DNA from: Chrysomallon squamiferum
Taxonomy: Eukaryota; Mollusca; Gastropoda; Neomphalida; Peltospiridae
Assembly: GCA_012295275.1 (NCBI GenBank)
Contig: CM022677.1
Coordinates: forward strand, 16,310,825-16,325,824
Reading direction: 5' to 3'
Length of the DNA: 15,000 nucleotides
Shown here: piece after piece, positions 1-9,954 of the stretch
Layout of the letters: each line of letters opens with the position of its first letter
Numbering within the stretch: position 1 is the stretch's first letter
Translations under genes and position numbers: made by a program
The notes under the pieces: generated by a model
Database searches by the model: none
What the model was told of the DNA's origin: nothing
What the model saw: the letters and a program-made list of their open reading frames with translations, nothing else

Positions 1-540
1 TTAAAAAAAACTAAGACTTTAAGAAGGCAGAAAAAAACCCAACTAACTGCGTACTCCGTCTTAAACTGAAGAAAAGGAAGAAAAAAAATAACTTGTAGAA
101 AAAATGTAAAGTAAAAAAAATATATAAGTTAAAAAAAAAAAAAAAAAAAAAAAGAAAAGAAAATTTTAATAGGATTAAAAAATTTACGTTTACTACAGGT
201 CGACAAATCCTTTCTTTCCAACCAATTTTATATTCTTTTTTTTTTTCTGTCCATCTTAATGGTATTTTTAGGATAAAGAAAAAAAAAAAATTATAAACTA
301 AAAAAAGTAATGGCAGAAGTAGTAGCAGCAGTAATAATGATGATGACAACCATCAGATAAGAAGAACAAAAAATGAAAAAAAAAATCTTAAAGTAAAAAG
401 AAAATGAAAGAAAAAGAAAAAAATAAGGAAGAAAGAAGCTGAAAAAAAAATGGTAAGATTATCGAAAATTTATAGAAGTTTTAAACCATCCTGACTACAA
501 AATATTTTTCTACTAGCAGCATGGAAAATATCTTCTTATA
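1..540. other. A/T-rich low-complexity DNA, no gene seen
   Basis: The stretch is dominated by A runs and purine-rich A/G text on the + strand (for example the A-run at 130-153 and the A/G-rich section at 360-450). A short AGT/GAT trinucleotide patch lies at about 314-350. The minus-strand open frame across 11-349 is low-complexity Phe/Leu produced by the poly-A and is not a gene. Nothing else is recognisable. Confidence 0.6.
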
Positions 541-735
541 TGTAATAATAGATGTACAGGTAGATAGATAGGTAAATGGATAGAAAGACAGACGGACAGA
601 CGGACAGACAGACAGAGAAACAGTCATACAGACAGGTAGATAGATAAGTAAATAGGCTGGTAGGTATGTAGATTGTACATACTGTATAAACGGTCAGAAA
701 AACAGAGCGTTAGAGAGTTAGAGAGAGAGATAGAA
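541..735. repeat. Degenerate GATA/GACA tetranucleotide repeat
   Basis: The + strand carries imperfect iterations of GATA, GACA, GGTA and GACG units (for example GACAGACGGACAGACGGACA near 588-607), trailing into GAGA near 715-730. It is a decayed compound microsatellite. The same type of tract recurs at 3085-3165 and, on the complementary strand, at 10165-10372. Confidence 0.8.
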
Positions 736-1040
736 AAATGGCGACGAACACACAGACAGAACTAATCGATAAATATCTAAGCTGGATTGGATCAGTCGAC
801 GCACGGACAGTGAAACACAATGACAAATACGACAGAGAAAAAAAAAAAAAACCTGAAGAAAATCACTGGTGTATATTTTATCCTTACGACTAAAGAGATC
901 CTTGGAGATTTGGAAAAGGGGAGGTAAGCCGTGTGATTTATTGTTCAACTAGCCAATAAAACAAAAAGCTAACTGCAGTATGTTTGGATTACGTAAATGA
1001 GATTTTGGTGGTGTGTTTGTTTTTTTCTGCTTACAGTCTG
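736..1040. other. Unique AT-rich stretch with nothing identifiable
   Basis: Apart from an A-run at about 839-851 I see no repeat, motif cluster or coding signal. The 76-residue minus-strand open frame (718-948) has a composition set by the A-run and the flanking GACA text, and no recognisable domain. Confidence 0.5.
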
Positions 1041-1114
1041 GTGTTAACGGGAAAAAGCCGCGGTCACTTCAGGAACCGTTAAGAACGGAAATAAATAACG
1101 GTTTCTGTTAACAC
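1041..1114. repeat. Imperfect inverted repeat
   Basis: GTGTTAAC at 1041-1048 is the reverse complement of GTTAACAC at 1107-1114. Inside these arms the sequences GGGAAAAAGCCG and CGGTTTC continue an imperfect match. The interior carries CCGTTA (1076-1081) and TAACGG (1096-1101). It could be a foldback or a paired protein-binding site, and a chance palindrome in AT-rich DNA is also possible. Confidence 0.4.
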
Positions 1115-1732
1115 ATGTAATGTCGTTTTTTACGTTCTTTTTTCTTTTTCGTTCTTCCTGGTTTGTTTCTACGTCATTTTAACGTTTGTCTTGTCTAACG
1201 ATAGAGATAGACTTTCACGCGGCCATTTTTCATTTCTCATCGAGTCACTTGCTTAACAAAAAAAAAAAAATCGTTAAATCATTTTGACTCTGCTTCGGTC
1301 ATTGATACGTTTGTCTTCTTTTAAACTTCGTTTCTGCCAGCGATAAAAGCTGAGTACATTGATTCGTTGCTTGTTATCAGGTATTTGATGACATAATTTT
1401 TTATTATTATATATTTTTTTTTTTAATGAAGTGTTAAATTCATCGACTATTAAATTTACTTCTTTAGACATATCATCAAATATTGATTTTTTTTTTAAAT
1501 ATTTAGAATATATTCATTATTTTTCAATCATCGACCATTTCATCTCAACCACTTCTTTAACGAAATCAGTAAATTAATTTTGTTAACTTTCCGTTATCGG
1601 TCATTTAACGTCTGCTGTCTGTCAAACCGTTAAAACAATTTTGTTAATCACTGTCTAAATACCTCGCTTAGATACATTAATACAAAACACCGTTCTCAAC
1701 TTTATTGATTACTCAGCAGACTAGAACGTACT

Positions 1733-1990
1733 GATAAATTTTCTAACGTAGACTATAGAATGTAAAAAAAAAAAAAAAAAACCTGTTTAATGACAACACT
1801 AGAACACACTGAATTTCTAACATAAGCTACTTGACTATCAAAGATTTATTCTGGCACCTCGAAAACTCACAGATTAATTTTCTGTCATAAACTAAAACTT
1901 GTGTAATAACAGCACTAGGACATGGTGACTAATTTTCTGTTACAGTCTGCTGAATGTAAGATAATGTTTAATGACAGTATTAAAACTCGA
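1733..1990. repeat. Diverged tandem (minisatellite-like) repeat
   Basis: Four successive segments begin with an ATTTTCT-type word, at about 1738, 1813, 1877 and 1932, spaced roughly 55-75 bases apart. The first and fourth are the most alike. Both run from the ATTTTCT word through GAATGTAA to TGTTTAATGACA and then an ACAC/AAAC-CTCGA-type end. The first has an A-run inserted. The middle copies are eroded. The similarity was seen by eye, so the exact unit length is uncertain. Confidence 0.5.
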
Positions 1991-2049
1991 TGATTTACAT
2001 CACAAATAATTGGAAGTTAAATTCTCCATAACGATACCAAATATACGAA

Positions 2050-2053
<4 letters not shown>

Positions 2054-2094
<41 letters not shown>
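2054..2094. repeat. (GT)n dinucleotide microsatellite
   Basis: An uninterrupted run of alternating T and G of about 41 bases. A shorter GTGTGTG remnant follows at about 2106-2114. Confidence 0.97.
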
Positions 2095-2096
<2 letters not shown>

Positions 2097-3084
2097 AGAT
2101 AGGTCTGTGTGTGCATAAATAATAAATAGAAGAATGTAAAAACATCTAGAAGACATATTTTACAGCAAAAAATATGGGTAAATTTCAAAACAGTTCCTTT
2201 TATAAGTTCGCAGTATTAATATTTAATATTCCTAGCAGACGGCTTTTACGTCTGTTCATGTCTGGGAAATGGAACACTCTATCGGAAAGGGTCAAGGTCC
2301 TATAGAGTAAATATTTAAAGATAAAAGTACGTGTATATTAAATTTACTACAGCGCAAAAGATTTTCCTTATATATTTGTTGATCGTGAACACACAAACAA
2401 ACATGTCTGCCATGAGCAACAAACAAAGTTACTGAAAGAAACATGACAAAATCTTTAGAATATTCCAACCTGGCCATGTTTGGCCTTTAATTAACAAACG
2501 AAAAGGCTTAACTAAACGATCAAACAAAGCCAGAAACAAACAGACTGACACACAAAGCGAAAATCCAAGCTTTAGAATTTTCTCGCTTGCAGTCTGCTTC
2601 GGACCCATTTCAGCTTTTTTTTTCTTTTTTTTTTCTTCAAGTTTGTGTAAATATTCGAAGTGTTTTCACGAACTATTGCAAAGAATCGCTAACATTGACA
2701 GAAAAAGTTATCGTAAAGAATTACGGAAATTACCGAATGTCGTGATAAAGGGGAAGTAATTTAGTTTTTCGTAACTCGGTGAAAAATGTCGCGGTTTCGC
2801 TTGGTCGCTAATGACATTTCGTTATAATGAAAAAAAAAAAAAAAAAGAAATGTTGTATATTTTGTGTCGACAAGTGGGTGTGTTGATAACTTGTTTTCCT
2901 GTTTTTGAAGCAGATAAGATTAAATGATAAAAAATAAAATATAAAAAAAGTGAGTGAAAAAACAGTAAGAAAATATTGTTTCGCTTTTCTTTTGTTTATA
3001 TGGGGAAAAAAAAAAAAAATATTGCTAATGCCAATTCGATATTTTTTATTTACCTTATCACGAAAGATCTCCATAACACTAATG
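2095..3084. other. Unique AT-rich intergenic or intronic DNA, no gene seen
   Basis: No coding region, RNA gene or transposon is recognisable. Small items seen: a hairpin with stem CAGACG (2236-2241) and CGTCTG (2249-2254), a T-rich tract at 2615-2638, and A-runs at about 2829-2846 and 3005-3019. The 61-residue minus-strand frame at 2292-2477 shows no domain features and I do not regard it as a gene. Confidence 0.5.
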
Positions 3085-3165
3085 CGTGTAGATAGATAAA
3101 GATAAACTGATAGACAAGCAGAGAGATACGTAGATAGACAGAGATAGATGTAGATACACACAGAT
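3085..3165. repeat. Degenerate GATA/GACA tetranucleotide repeat
   Basis: Imperfect TAGATAGATA, GATAGACA and AGATAGATG units on the + strand, just upstream of the long (CT)n tract. It is decayed microsatellite text like that at 541-735. Confidence 0.7.
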
Positions 3166-3195
3166 ATTGATCACACGTTTGTGCAAATTTGTGCG

Positions 3196-3378
<183 letters not shown>

Positions 3379-3380
<2 letters not shown>

Positions 3381-3834
3381 GAAATGTAGAAAGGAAAGAA
3401 ACGGTACGAAATGTAGAAAAGAATGAAAAAAAGATAAAACAAAAACAAAAAACGAAATGCACTAAGAATTGAAAAATAAAATATATAGCGATCTCACAGA
3501 AATGTTTATCATGAATCTCAAATGAAATCGATTTTACAAGATTGTAATTCATCTCCCTTTTTCAGGAAAAATAAAAAATAAAAAAATTAAAATAAGAGAT
3601 AGACAAAGAAAAAGAAATAACTGGAAATAGCAACAACGGCAAAAACAACAACAAAAAAAGAGCAAATTATTACTGGTGGAACGAACCATGAAGAAATGAT
3701 TATTTGTTTCAAATAAATAATTTATTATTTCCTTTATTAAAAACAAGAAAGAAAACTGCGCTGATACATGAGATATTTTGTCTCAAACTGTGTTTAATTT
3801 GATTTTTTTTTCTCTCGTAATAATTTTTAGTTTT

Positions 3835-3835
<1 letters not shown>
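3379..3835. other. AT-rich spacer, no gene seen
   Basis: A-rich text between two (CT)n tracts. Short open frames here are low-complexity and run into the neighbouring repeats. No motif or RNA gene was recognised. Confidence 0.5.

Positions 3836-3918
<83 letters not shown>
3836..3918. repeat. (CT)n dinucleotide microsatellite
   Basis: An uninterrupted run of about 83 bases of alternating C and T. The overlapping minus-strand frames (3709-4004) are Arg-Glu repeats from this run and are artefacts. Confidence 0.98.
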
Positions 3919-3920
<2 letters not shown>

Positions 3921-4354
3921 ATGCAAACGCACAGGCATGTACACATAAAAGGATAAATATGCATACATTCGTACACACAGACACATACATATAGAAATAC
4001 ACACATTAAAAAAAAAAATTGTAATGTTATTGGAAAAACGAAATATCTAAAACACGGTGTTAAGTATCTTTGTTACAAATATGATTCATGCTGTCGGCGT
4101 ATTTTGTTGTCGTTCTTTTACATTTCAACTGGAATTCGACACTTTTTCCCATTTTACATCCGATGACGTCATATGATCGCGTGACGTTTTTACCATTTCG
4201 CACTTGTATCGTGTTGTGATTTGTATGTTTCATTACCACCCATGTCTTTTTACTAGACCGAATTTAAAAACAAAAAAAAAAAAAATAGAAATAAAAATAA
4301 ATATATAAAATAAAAAATTAAATTAGAAAACAAACAAAAAAAACAAACTATAAA
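3919..4354. other. Unique spacer with one perfect CRE palindrome
   Basis: Mostly AT-rich and unremarkable. TGACGTCA, the full cAMP-response-element palindrome bound by CREB/ATF-family bZIP proteins, is at 4164-4171. A half site, TGACG, follows at 4182-4186. No gene was seen. Confidence 0.45.
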
Positions 4355-4895
4355 TAATGATAATAGTAATAAAACAATATTTTATCAAAATTAGTAGTAG
4401 CATTAGCACGTCAGCCATCATACAACTACTACTATTAATACTACTACAACTACTACTATTACTACTGCTGCTATTACTACTATTACTACTACTACTACCA
4501 CAAATACCATACTACTGCTGCTACTAGTACTATTACAGTTACTAATAATACGATCACCACCATCACAAACACAACTAGCACTACTGTTATTACCACCATT
4601 ACAGCAGCTACCGCTACTACTATAGCTACTACTACTACTACTACCACTACTGCTAATACGACTACCACTTGTGTAACTACTTCTACGACTACTACTACTA
4701 CTTCTAATATCAATATTACCACTACTGTCATTACTACTTCTACTACTACTATTATCACGACTTTAACTACTGCTACCATAACTACTACGACTACAGCTAC
4801 TTCAGCTGTACTACTTTTATTCGTTGTTATCCTCTTACTACTTCTAATACTACTTCTGTCACTACTTCTGTATATACTACTATTGCTATTACAAT
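4355..4895. repeat. Degenerate (ACT)n trinucleotide block A
   Basis: From about 4423 the + strand is built of ACT, ACC, GCT and ATT triplets with scattered substitutions. The first part (4355-4405) instead carries AAT/AGT triplets, so the strand polarity changes at about 4410. The 209-residue minus-strand open frame (4495-5124) is poly-Val text from the repeat plus an N-terminal part opened from a TTG. It is not a gene. Confidence 0.9.
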
Positions 4896-5400
4896 ATTTT
4901 CTGCTGTTATTAATACTTTCGTGATCACTGACATTATAATAAAGGTCACGTGTCACATTAAACGTCAGCATAAAATATTTTCTTTTATCTTCATCATTCA
5001 TTTTATTGATCATTCCGTCCTTCTTTCCTTCCGTTCGTCCATCCATTTTTTTGTACTTTTGCTTATTTATTAGTGCATTCGTTATTTTTTCTCTCTCTCT
5101 CTTTCGTTCTTTCGCTCGTCTCAACTAATCCTAGTTAGTCGAAGTCAATAGCTGTATCATGCAAGCTTGTGTTTTCTTCTTTCTCCTCAATTTTCATTCA
5201 CGGATCAATAAATGATGTTTCATGTTAAACAGACCGGATATAAAGACTATGTGAATACAACAAGATTGTCAACGAAAGAAATGCTCATTCACGAATATAA
5301 TTTAATTTTCTTAAAGTACATTATTTTTTTTTTTTTACTCTTTTAAAAATTTCTATCCTTTTTTGGGGGGAGGGAGGAAGGGAGTTCTGTCTGAAGGTCA
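4896..5400. other. Unique AT-rich stretch, no gene seen
   Basis: Contains a pyrimidine-rich section at about 5020-5120 (CTTTC and CTCT words), a T-run at about 5323-5336 and a G-rich patch at 5363-5384. No splice-bounded coding segment or RNA gene could be identified. Confidence 0.45.
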
Positions 5401-5560
5401 CGCACGTACGTTCTAAACACGCACACACACGCTTTTCACTCTCTCGCTCTCTAGATAACATACACACTCACGCAGAAACACATATACGCTCTCGCTCGTG
5501 CCCTTTCTCCGCATTCCTCTCAGTCTTACACGCACGCACACACACACACGCACGTACTTT
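5401..5560. repeat. Degenerate CA/CG-CA and CTCG repeat
   Basis: Imperfect runs of CACGCA, CACACG and CTCTCG words make a decayed dinucleotide or hexanucleotide repeat with unusually many CpG steps for the region. The purest part is CACACACACA-type text at about 5536-5550. Confidence 0.7.
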
Positions 5561-6077
5561 TATCTGACATAAAAGGTTAATCCTTTACTTTGCCCTCCGT
5601 CTAGTTCCATCAATTCTGAAAAAAAAAAAAAAACTTGAAGCGAGATATTTTATTTCATGACAGCCCTTTTCAGCCTCCGGGTAACAATTACTGACGTTCT
5701 CCTAAGTAGGATTAAAGGGATTCTCGCGGTAATCCTAGCATAATCCCATTTGATAACGTTTCCTGAATGTCCCAAGTGATTGCTATAAGCATTGAGTAAT
5801 ACAGGGCAACGTGCACGCGTTCAGAAAAAGAAAAAGGTAATGCATGTGCACGAGCGAAAAGATACGTTCATTTAATTAATTAACACAAACGACATTTTCC
5901 ATTGATTCGCTTGGTGAGATGTGGCTGGTTCACAGGAGTGTCTTTGTGAGAAAATAAAAAAAATCATAATGTTCTTCTGAAATGAAAGGAACAAATAGAT
6001 GAATCAATTGCCGATGGTAATGGCGGTGGGTGTATTAGTTGTATGCTTGTAGTAATGACAGCTGAAATGGTCAGTTA
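5561..6077. other. Unique sequence island with a homeodomain-type motif cluster
   Basis: There is little simple repeat apart from an A-run at about 5620-5633. Three TAATCC words (one reversed) sit within 5709-5746 and two of them lie in an 8-base perfect inverted repeat. No coding signal was found. It may be a cis-regulatory element, or it may be neutral. Confidence 0.4.
5707..5747. promoter_or_regulatory. Cluster of K50-homeodomain (Otx/Pitx/Gsc-type) TAATCC motifs in an inverted repeat
   Basis: TAGGATTA (5707-5714) is the exact reverse complement of TAATCCTA (5730-5737). A third TAATCC is at 5741-5746. TAATCC is the known core bound by lysine-50 homeodomain proteins (Bicoid, Otx, Pitx, Goosecoid). 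GGGATT (5717-5722) can also pair with AATCCC (5742-5747), giving an alternative stem. That any protein binds here is inference. Confidence 0.3.
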
Positions 6078-6900
6078 GTAGAAGACTTGGTAGCATTTCA
6101 AAATCCAGGAATAAGTACCAGCAAAATGACCAAGGTAATTTCAGAAGTAAGGTTACTGGTAGGAATAGTGGTATAGAAATATCAGTAGTAGCAGTAGTAG
6201 TATTAGCAGTTACAGTAGTAGTAGTTGTTGTAGTTGTACTAGTAATATCAGCAGCAGTAGTGGTAATAGTATTACGCATAACAGTAATTAGAGAAATCTT
6301 ACGATCTTATTATTTCGACTACATATTAAAAAGTGTACCAGTAATCGTGTTAACGGTGATGGTGGTGGTTGTAGTTGTAGTAGCAGTCGTAGCAGTCGTA
6401 GCAGCAGTAGTAGTACTAATGGTGGTTGTGTTAGTATTAGCACTAATGTCACCAAACCATTCTACTGCTATTTTACTATTAATTACTGCCACTACAACAA
6501 TTTATAGTATTCGTAGTAGCAGTAATGGAAGAAGTAACAGGAATGACGTTGTATCTATTCCATCAACAGTAGCGACTGCAGCTGCAGAAATAGTAAAAGT
6601 AATATACCTTCTTCTTAATAATCTACTATTGCTTCTACTATTAATACTACTACTGCTACTACTGCTACAACTGCTACTAATAATGTTACTACCACTATCG
6701 ACACAGATACTTCTATTGCTACTACTACCACTACTACTGCCGTTATACTACCATCGCTACTATTACTACTGCTATAACTATTACTAATTCTATTATTACT
6801 ACTATTACTAGTACTATCGCCACTACTACTACTATCACTAATACTACAACAGCTATTCTATTTACTACTACTATAATCACTACAACCACAACTACTGCTA
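6078..6900. repeat. Degenerate (AGT/ACT)n block B with strand-polarity switches
   Basis: From about 6170 to 6440 the + strand is mainly AGT/GTAGCA-type triplets. At about 6440-6500 it is ACT-type, then AGT-type again to about 6545. From about 6630 to 6895 it is ACT-type throughout. The block is therefore a loose inverted repeat of microsatellite. Open frames on both strands (175 aa at 6260-6787, 91 and 76 aa on minus) are Val/Leu/Thr translations of the repeat and not genes. Confidence 0.9.
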
Positions 6901-6992
6901 AAGTACATCGAACTGGATCTAGAGAACAACATAACAAAAAAAAAAGGTGACAGGTCTGAACAAAAAGCGTCACAATATAATATTCTCCGAAT

Positions 6993-7020
6993 TTTTATTA
7001 TTTTTTTTTTTTTTCATTAG
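6993..7020 (+). other. Poly-T tract ending in CATTAG (splice-acceptor-like)
   Basis: A T-rich run ends in CATTAG at 7015-7020, immediately before the unique CpG-rich island. Polypyrimidine followed by AG is the form of a 3' splice site. Poly-T runs are common in this window, so the match alone is weak evidence. Confidence 0.25.
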
Positions 7021-7310
7021 GTGAATAATCAATGTTTTAGCAGCGACTGCCACGTCGTTAACACCTCCCGTAACGACGGCTACTGGCTTTGCCTAACGGC
7101 CAATTACGAGGCTATATAACGCCGTACAACGATATCAGTGTGTATCGCGAGTCGAAAGAGCGTTTTATGTCGCGTGGCCTAGCTTGTTTTTCCAGTAATG
7201 AATTCGCTTTATTACGATCTTGTACGTGTCTGTGGGGAGAAAATTTGATTTCTGGTCCCAGCGTCGGGTCTTGATTGGTTCCTTGGAGTGCTACGTAGAT
7301 GTTAAGAGAT
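7021..7310. other. Unique CpG-rich island, possible promoter or small exon
   Basis: This is clearly less AT-rich and richer in CpG than its surroundings, and free of simple repeats. It has a perfect 8-base inverted repeat (7053-7060 with 7071-7078), and a TATATAA word (7113-7119) flanked by G/C. A TCAGTG initiator-like word is at 7135-7140, somewhat closer than the usual TATA-to-start distance. Read from the AG at 7020, the + frame is open for 32 codons to a TAA at 7117-7119, with three Cys and two Trp/Tyr-rich spots. A second frame from ATG at 7168 gives about 35 residues to TGA at 7272. I recognise neither product. Confidence 0.35.
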
Positions 7311-7446
7311 TAGAAAATCTTTTTTTTTTTTTTTTTTGATGATGGTGTTGATAAAGAAAAAAAAAATGGGAGTGGAGAGTAGGATATTCAGAAACTGGTT
7401 GATATAAGAACAGTTACAGAGAAGAAAGGATTTACTATATGTGTAT

Positions 7447-8106
<660 letters not shown>

Positions 8107-8200
8107 CTGTTACTAATACAACTACTACAACATCTTTGATGCATTATTAATAGATCGAGTACAGCTGTTGCTATTACCATTACCATTATTACTACTGCTA

Positions 8201-8236
<36 letters not shown>

Positions 8237-8784
8237 TTACTGCAACTACTACTAATATTACTACTACTACTACTATTGCTACTATTACTATTACTACTAC
8301 TAAAATAACTATTAATACTTCTATTACTAGTACTATTACTACTACTAAAATAACTACTAATACTTCTATTACTAGTACTATTACTAGCACACTATCATAC
8401 TATACTGTTTCTACTATAGCTACTGCTTCTAATACTACTACTGCGACTACTATTAGTATAGTTACTAATACCACTAGTGTTCGTATTGGTTTTGTTAGGA
8501 ATAATATGAACTTCTTCTGCTAGTACTATTACTAATACTAATACTAATACTAATACTACCGTTAATAGTTTTACGACTAGTACTGGTACTGCTGCTGCTG
8601 TTAATACTAACAAAATGGCTATTCCTGCTGTTACGACTAAAATTATAACCTCTACTATTAATTATATTATTATTTTTACCACCACCTTAACGACTACTGC
8701 TACTACTACTACTACTACTATTATTATTATTATTATTATTATTATTACTACTACTACTATTACTATTACTGTTACTACTACTAC

Positions 8785-8817
<33 letters not shown>

Positions 8818-9186
8818 TACTACTACTACTATTACTACTACTACTATTACTGCTACTATTACCAATACTACTACTAATACTAACACTATTACTACTACTA
8901 CTACCATTATAATTATAATTATTATTATTACTATTACTATTACTATAACTACTACAACTACTACAACTGCTACTACTACTACCATTATTGATATTATTAT
9001 TATTATTATTACTACTACTATTACTACTACAACTACTACCACTACTACTACTACTACCATTATTGATATTATTATTATTATTATTATTACTACTACTATT
9101 ACTACTACTACTACCATTATTACTATTATTTCTACTACTGCTGCTAATACCATTGTTACAGCTATTATTCCTGCAAGTGTATCCAT
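8107..9186. repeat. Large degenerate (ACT)n/(ATT)n block C with higher-order repeats
   Basis: More than 1 kb of ACT, ATT, GCT and ACC triplets on the + strand, without a polarity switch. It includes a near-perfect 45-base tandem duplication (8286-8330 and 8331-8375, one mismatch). The word ACTACCATTAT recurs, with its ACCATTAT core at 8783, 8903, 8981, 9056 and 9113. The 229-residue + frame (8615-9304, Thr/Ile) and 174-residue minus frame (Val/Ile) exist because these triplets lack stops in those frames. They are not genes. Confidence 0.93.
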
Positions 9187-9190
9187 TACT

Positions 9191-9217
9191 ATATTATATA
9201 TATATATATATATATAT
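9191..9217. repeat. (TA)n dinucleotide microsatellite
   Basis: Alternating T and A directly following the trinucleotide block. Confidence 0.95.
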
Positions 9218-9618
9218 CAGAACGAATCATGCCCTACTCTTCAACAAACTCCCGCTGATAAGCAATCGTACTTTCTCCGGAAACTAACGAAGTATACTTC
9301 CTAGCACGCTATCGGCAAATTCTTGTCTTAATACAAAAACGAACGAGAACGTGCTGGGGGGATGTGGCGGGAGGGGGGTACAGTGACACCAAAACACCAG
9401 TACGAAAGAACTGATCTACGTCACGTTAAACCAATTATTAAGTCCAAAATATTAGCTTCGGTAAATAGCCTGTCGTGTTTGGCCCTCGGAAACAAAATGG
9501 CTACCGGAAAAAGTGTACGAAGCTGGTATCCTCCGTGTCTTGAAGGAGAGAGATGAGAGAAATGATGTGGTTTTTGTTTTTAGAGTTGACATAAGATAAA
9601 AAATGAAATAGAAGGTTA
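9218..9618. other. Unique sequence island, coding status unknown
   Basis: Mixed-composition, non-repetitive sequence with a G-rich patch at 9355-9377. A 64-codon + frame begins at an ATG (9362) and ends with TGA at 9554-9556. Its amino-acid composition is ordinary (not low-complexity), basic, with two Cys and two Trp. I recognise no domain, signal peptide or membrane segment, and no conserved context supports it. A frame of this length is expected by chance. Confidence 0.4.
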
Positions 9619-9619
9619 G

Positions 9620-9621
<2 letters not shown>

Positions 9622-9666
<45 letters not shown>

Positions 9667-9678
9667 GTTGTTGTTGTT
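9622..9678. repeat. (GT)n followed by (TTG)n microsatellite
   Basis: Alternating G and T over 9622-9664, then GTT/TTG triplets to about 9678. Confidence 0.97.
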
Positions 9679-9707
9679 AGTGTCTGAGGGGTCAGGTTAG
9701 GTGCGAG

Positions 9708-9726
9708 TGGTCGAGTGGTTAGAGCA
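9708..9726 (+). other. tRNA-like A-box fragment (possible truncated SINE head)
   Basis: TGGTCGAGTGGTTAGAGCA reads like the D-arm and A-box region of a tRNA (family form TRGYNNARNGG). A B-box would be expected some 35-50 bases downstream, but that place is occupied by TG/TA microsatellite, so no intact RNA polymerase III promoter or tRNA remains. It faces the SINE-like element that follows. Confidence 0.35.
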
Positions 9727-9743
9727 GGGTGGTAAGAATAGTG

Positions 9744-9774
9744 TACATGTGTGTATGTATGTGTGTGTTAGAGA

Positions 9775-9806
<32 letters not shown>

Positions 9807-9922
9807 CACAAACTACTATATATATATATATATATATATATGCACATATATATCTGTGTGTGTGTATGTTTGTATATATATATATGAAAGTATGTAAGTA
9901 TGTATGTATGTGTGTCTGTGTG
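9744..9922. repeat. Compound (TG)n/(TA)n/(TATG)n microsatellite
   Basis: Alternating TG, TATA and TATG/TAAG stretches with short interruptions (for example ACACAAACTACT near 9805-9817). Both strands are open through it (9697-10023), giving Tyr/Ile/Val/Cys and Thr/His frames that are not genes. Confidence 0.93.
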
Positions 9923-9954
9923 CATTTTAAGATTTTGAATATTATCAGTCTTAT

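Noticed and set aside
4495-5124. 209-residue minus-strand open frame
   Set aside because: Opened from a TTG, with a charged low-information start and then poly-Val from block A. No recognisable family.
6260-6787. 175-residue + frame with hydrophobic runs resembling membrane segments
   Set aside because: The hydrophobic Val/Leu runs are translations of GTA/CTA triplets in block B, so they mimic transmembrane helices without being any.
8615-9304. Long + strand open frame (229 residues) and overlapping 174-residue minus frame
   Set aside because: Both are near-pure Thr/Ile or Val/Ile text produced by (ACT/ATT)n, open on both strands at once because these triplets lack stops. There is no domain and no normal composition.
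9362-9556. 64-codon ATG-started + frame in unique sequence
   Set aside because: Ordinary composition but no domain, context or splice support. This length is common by chance, so it is described in the region entry and not called as a gene.
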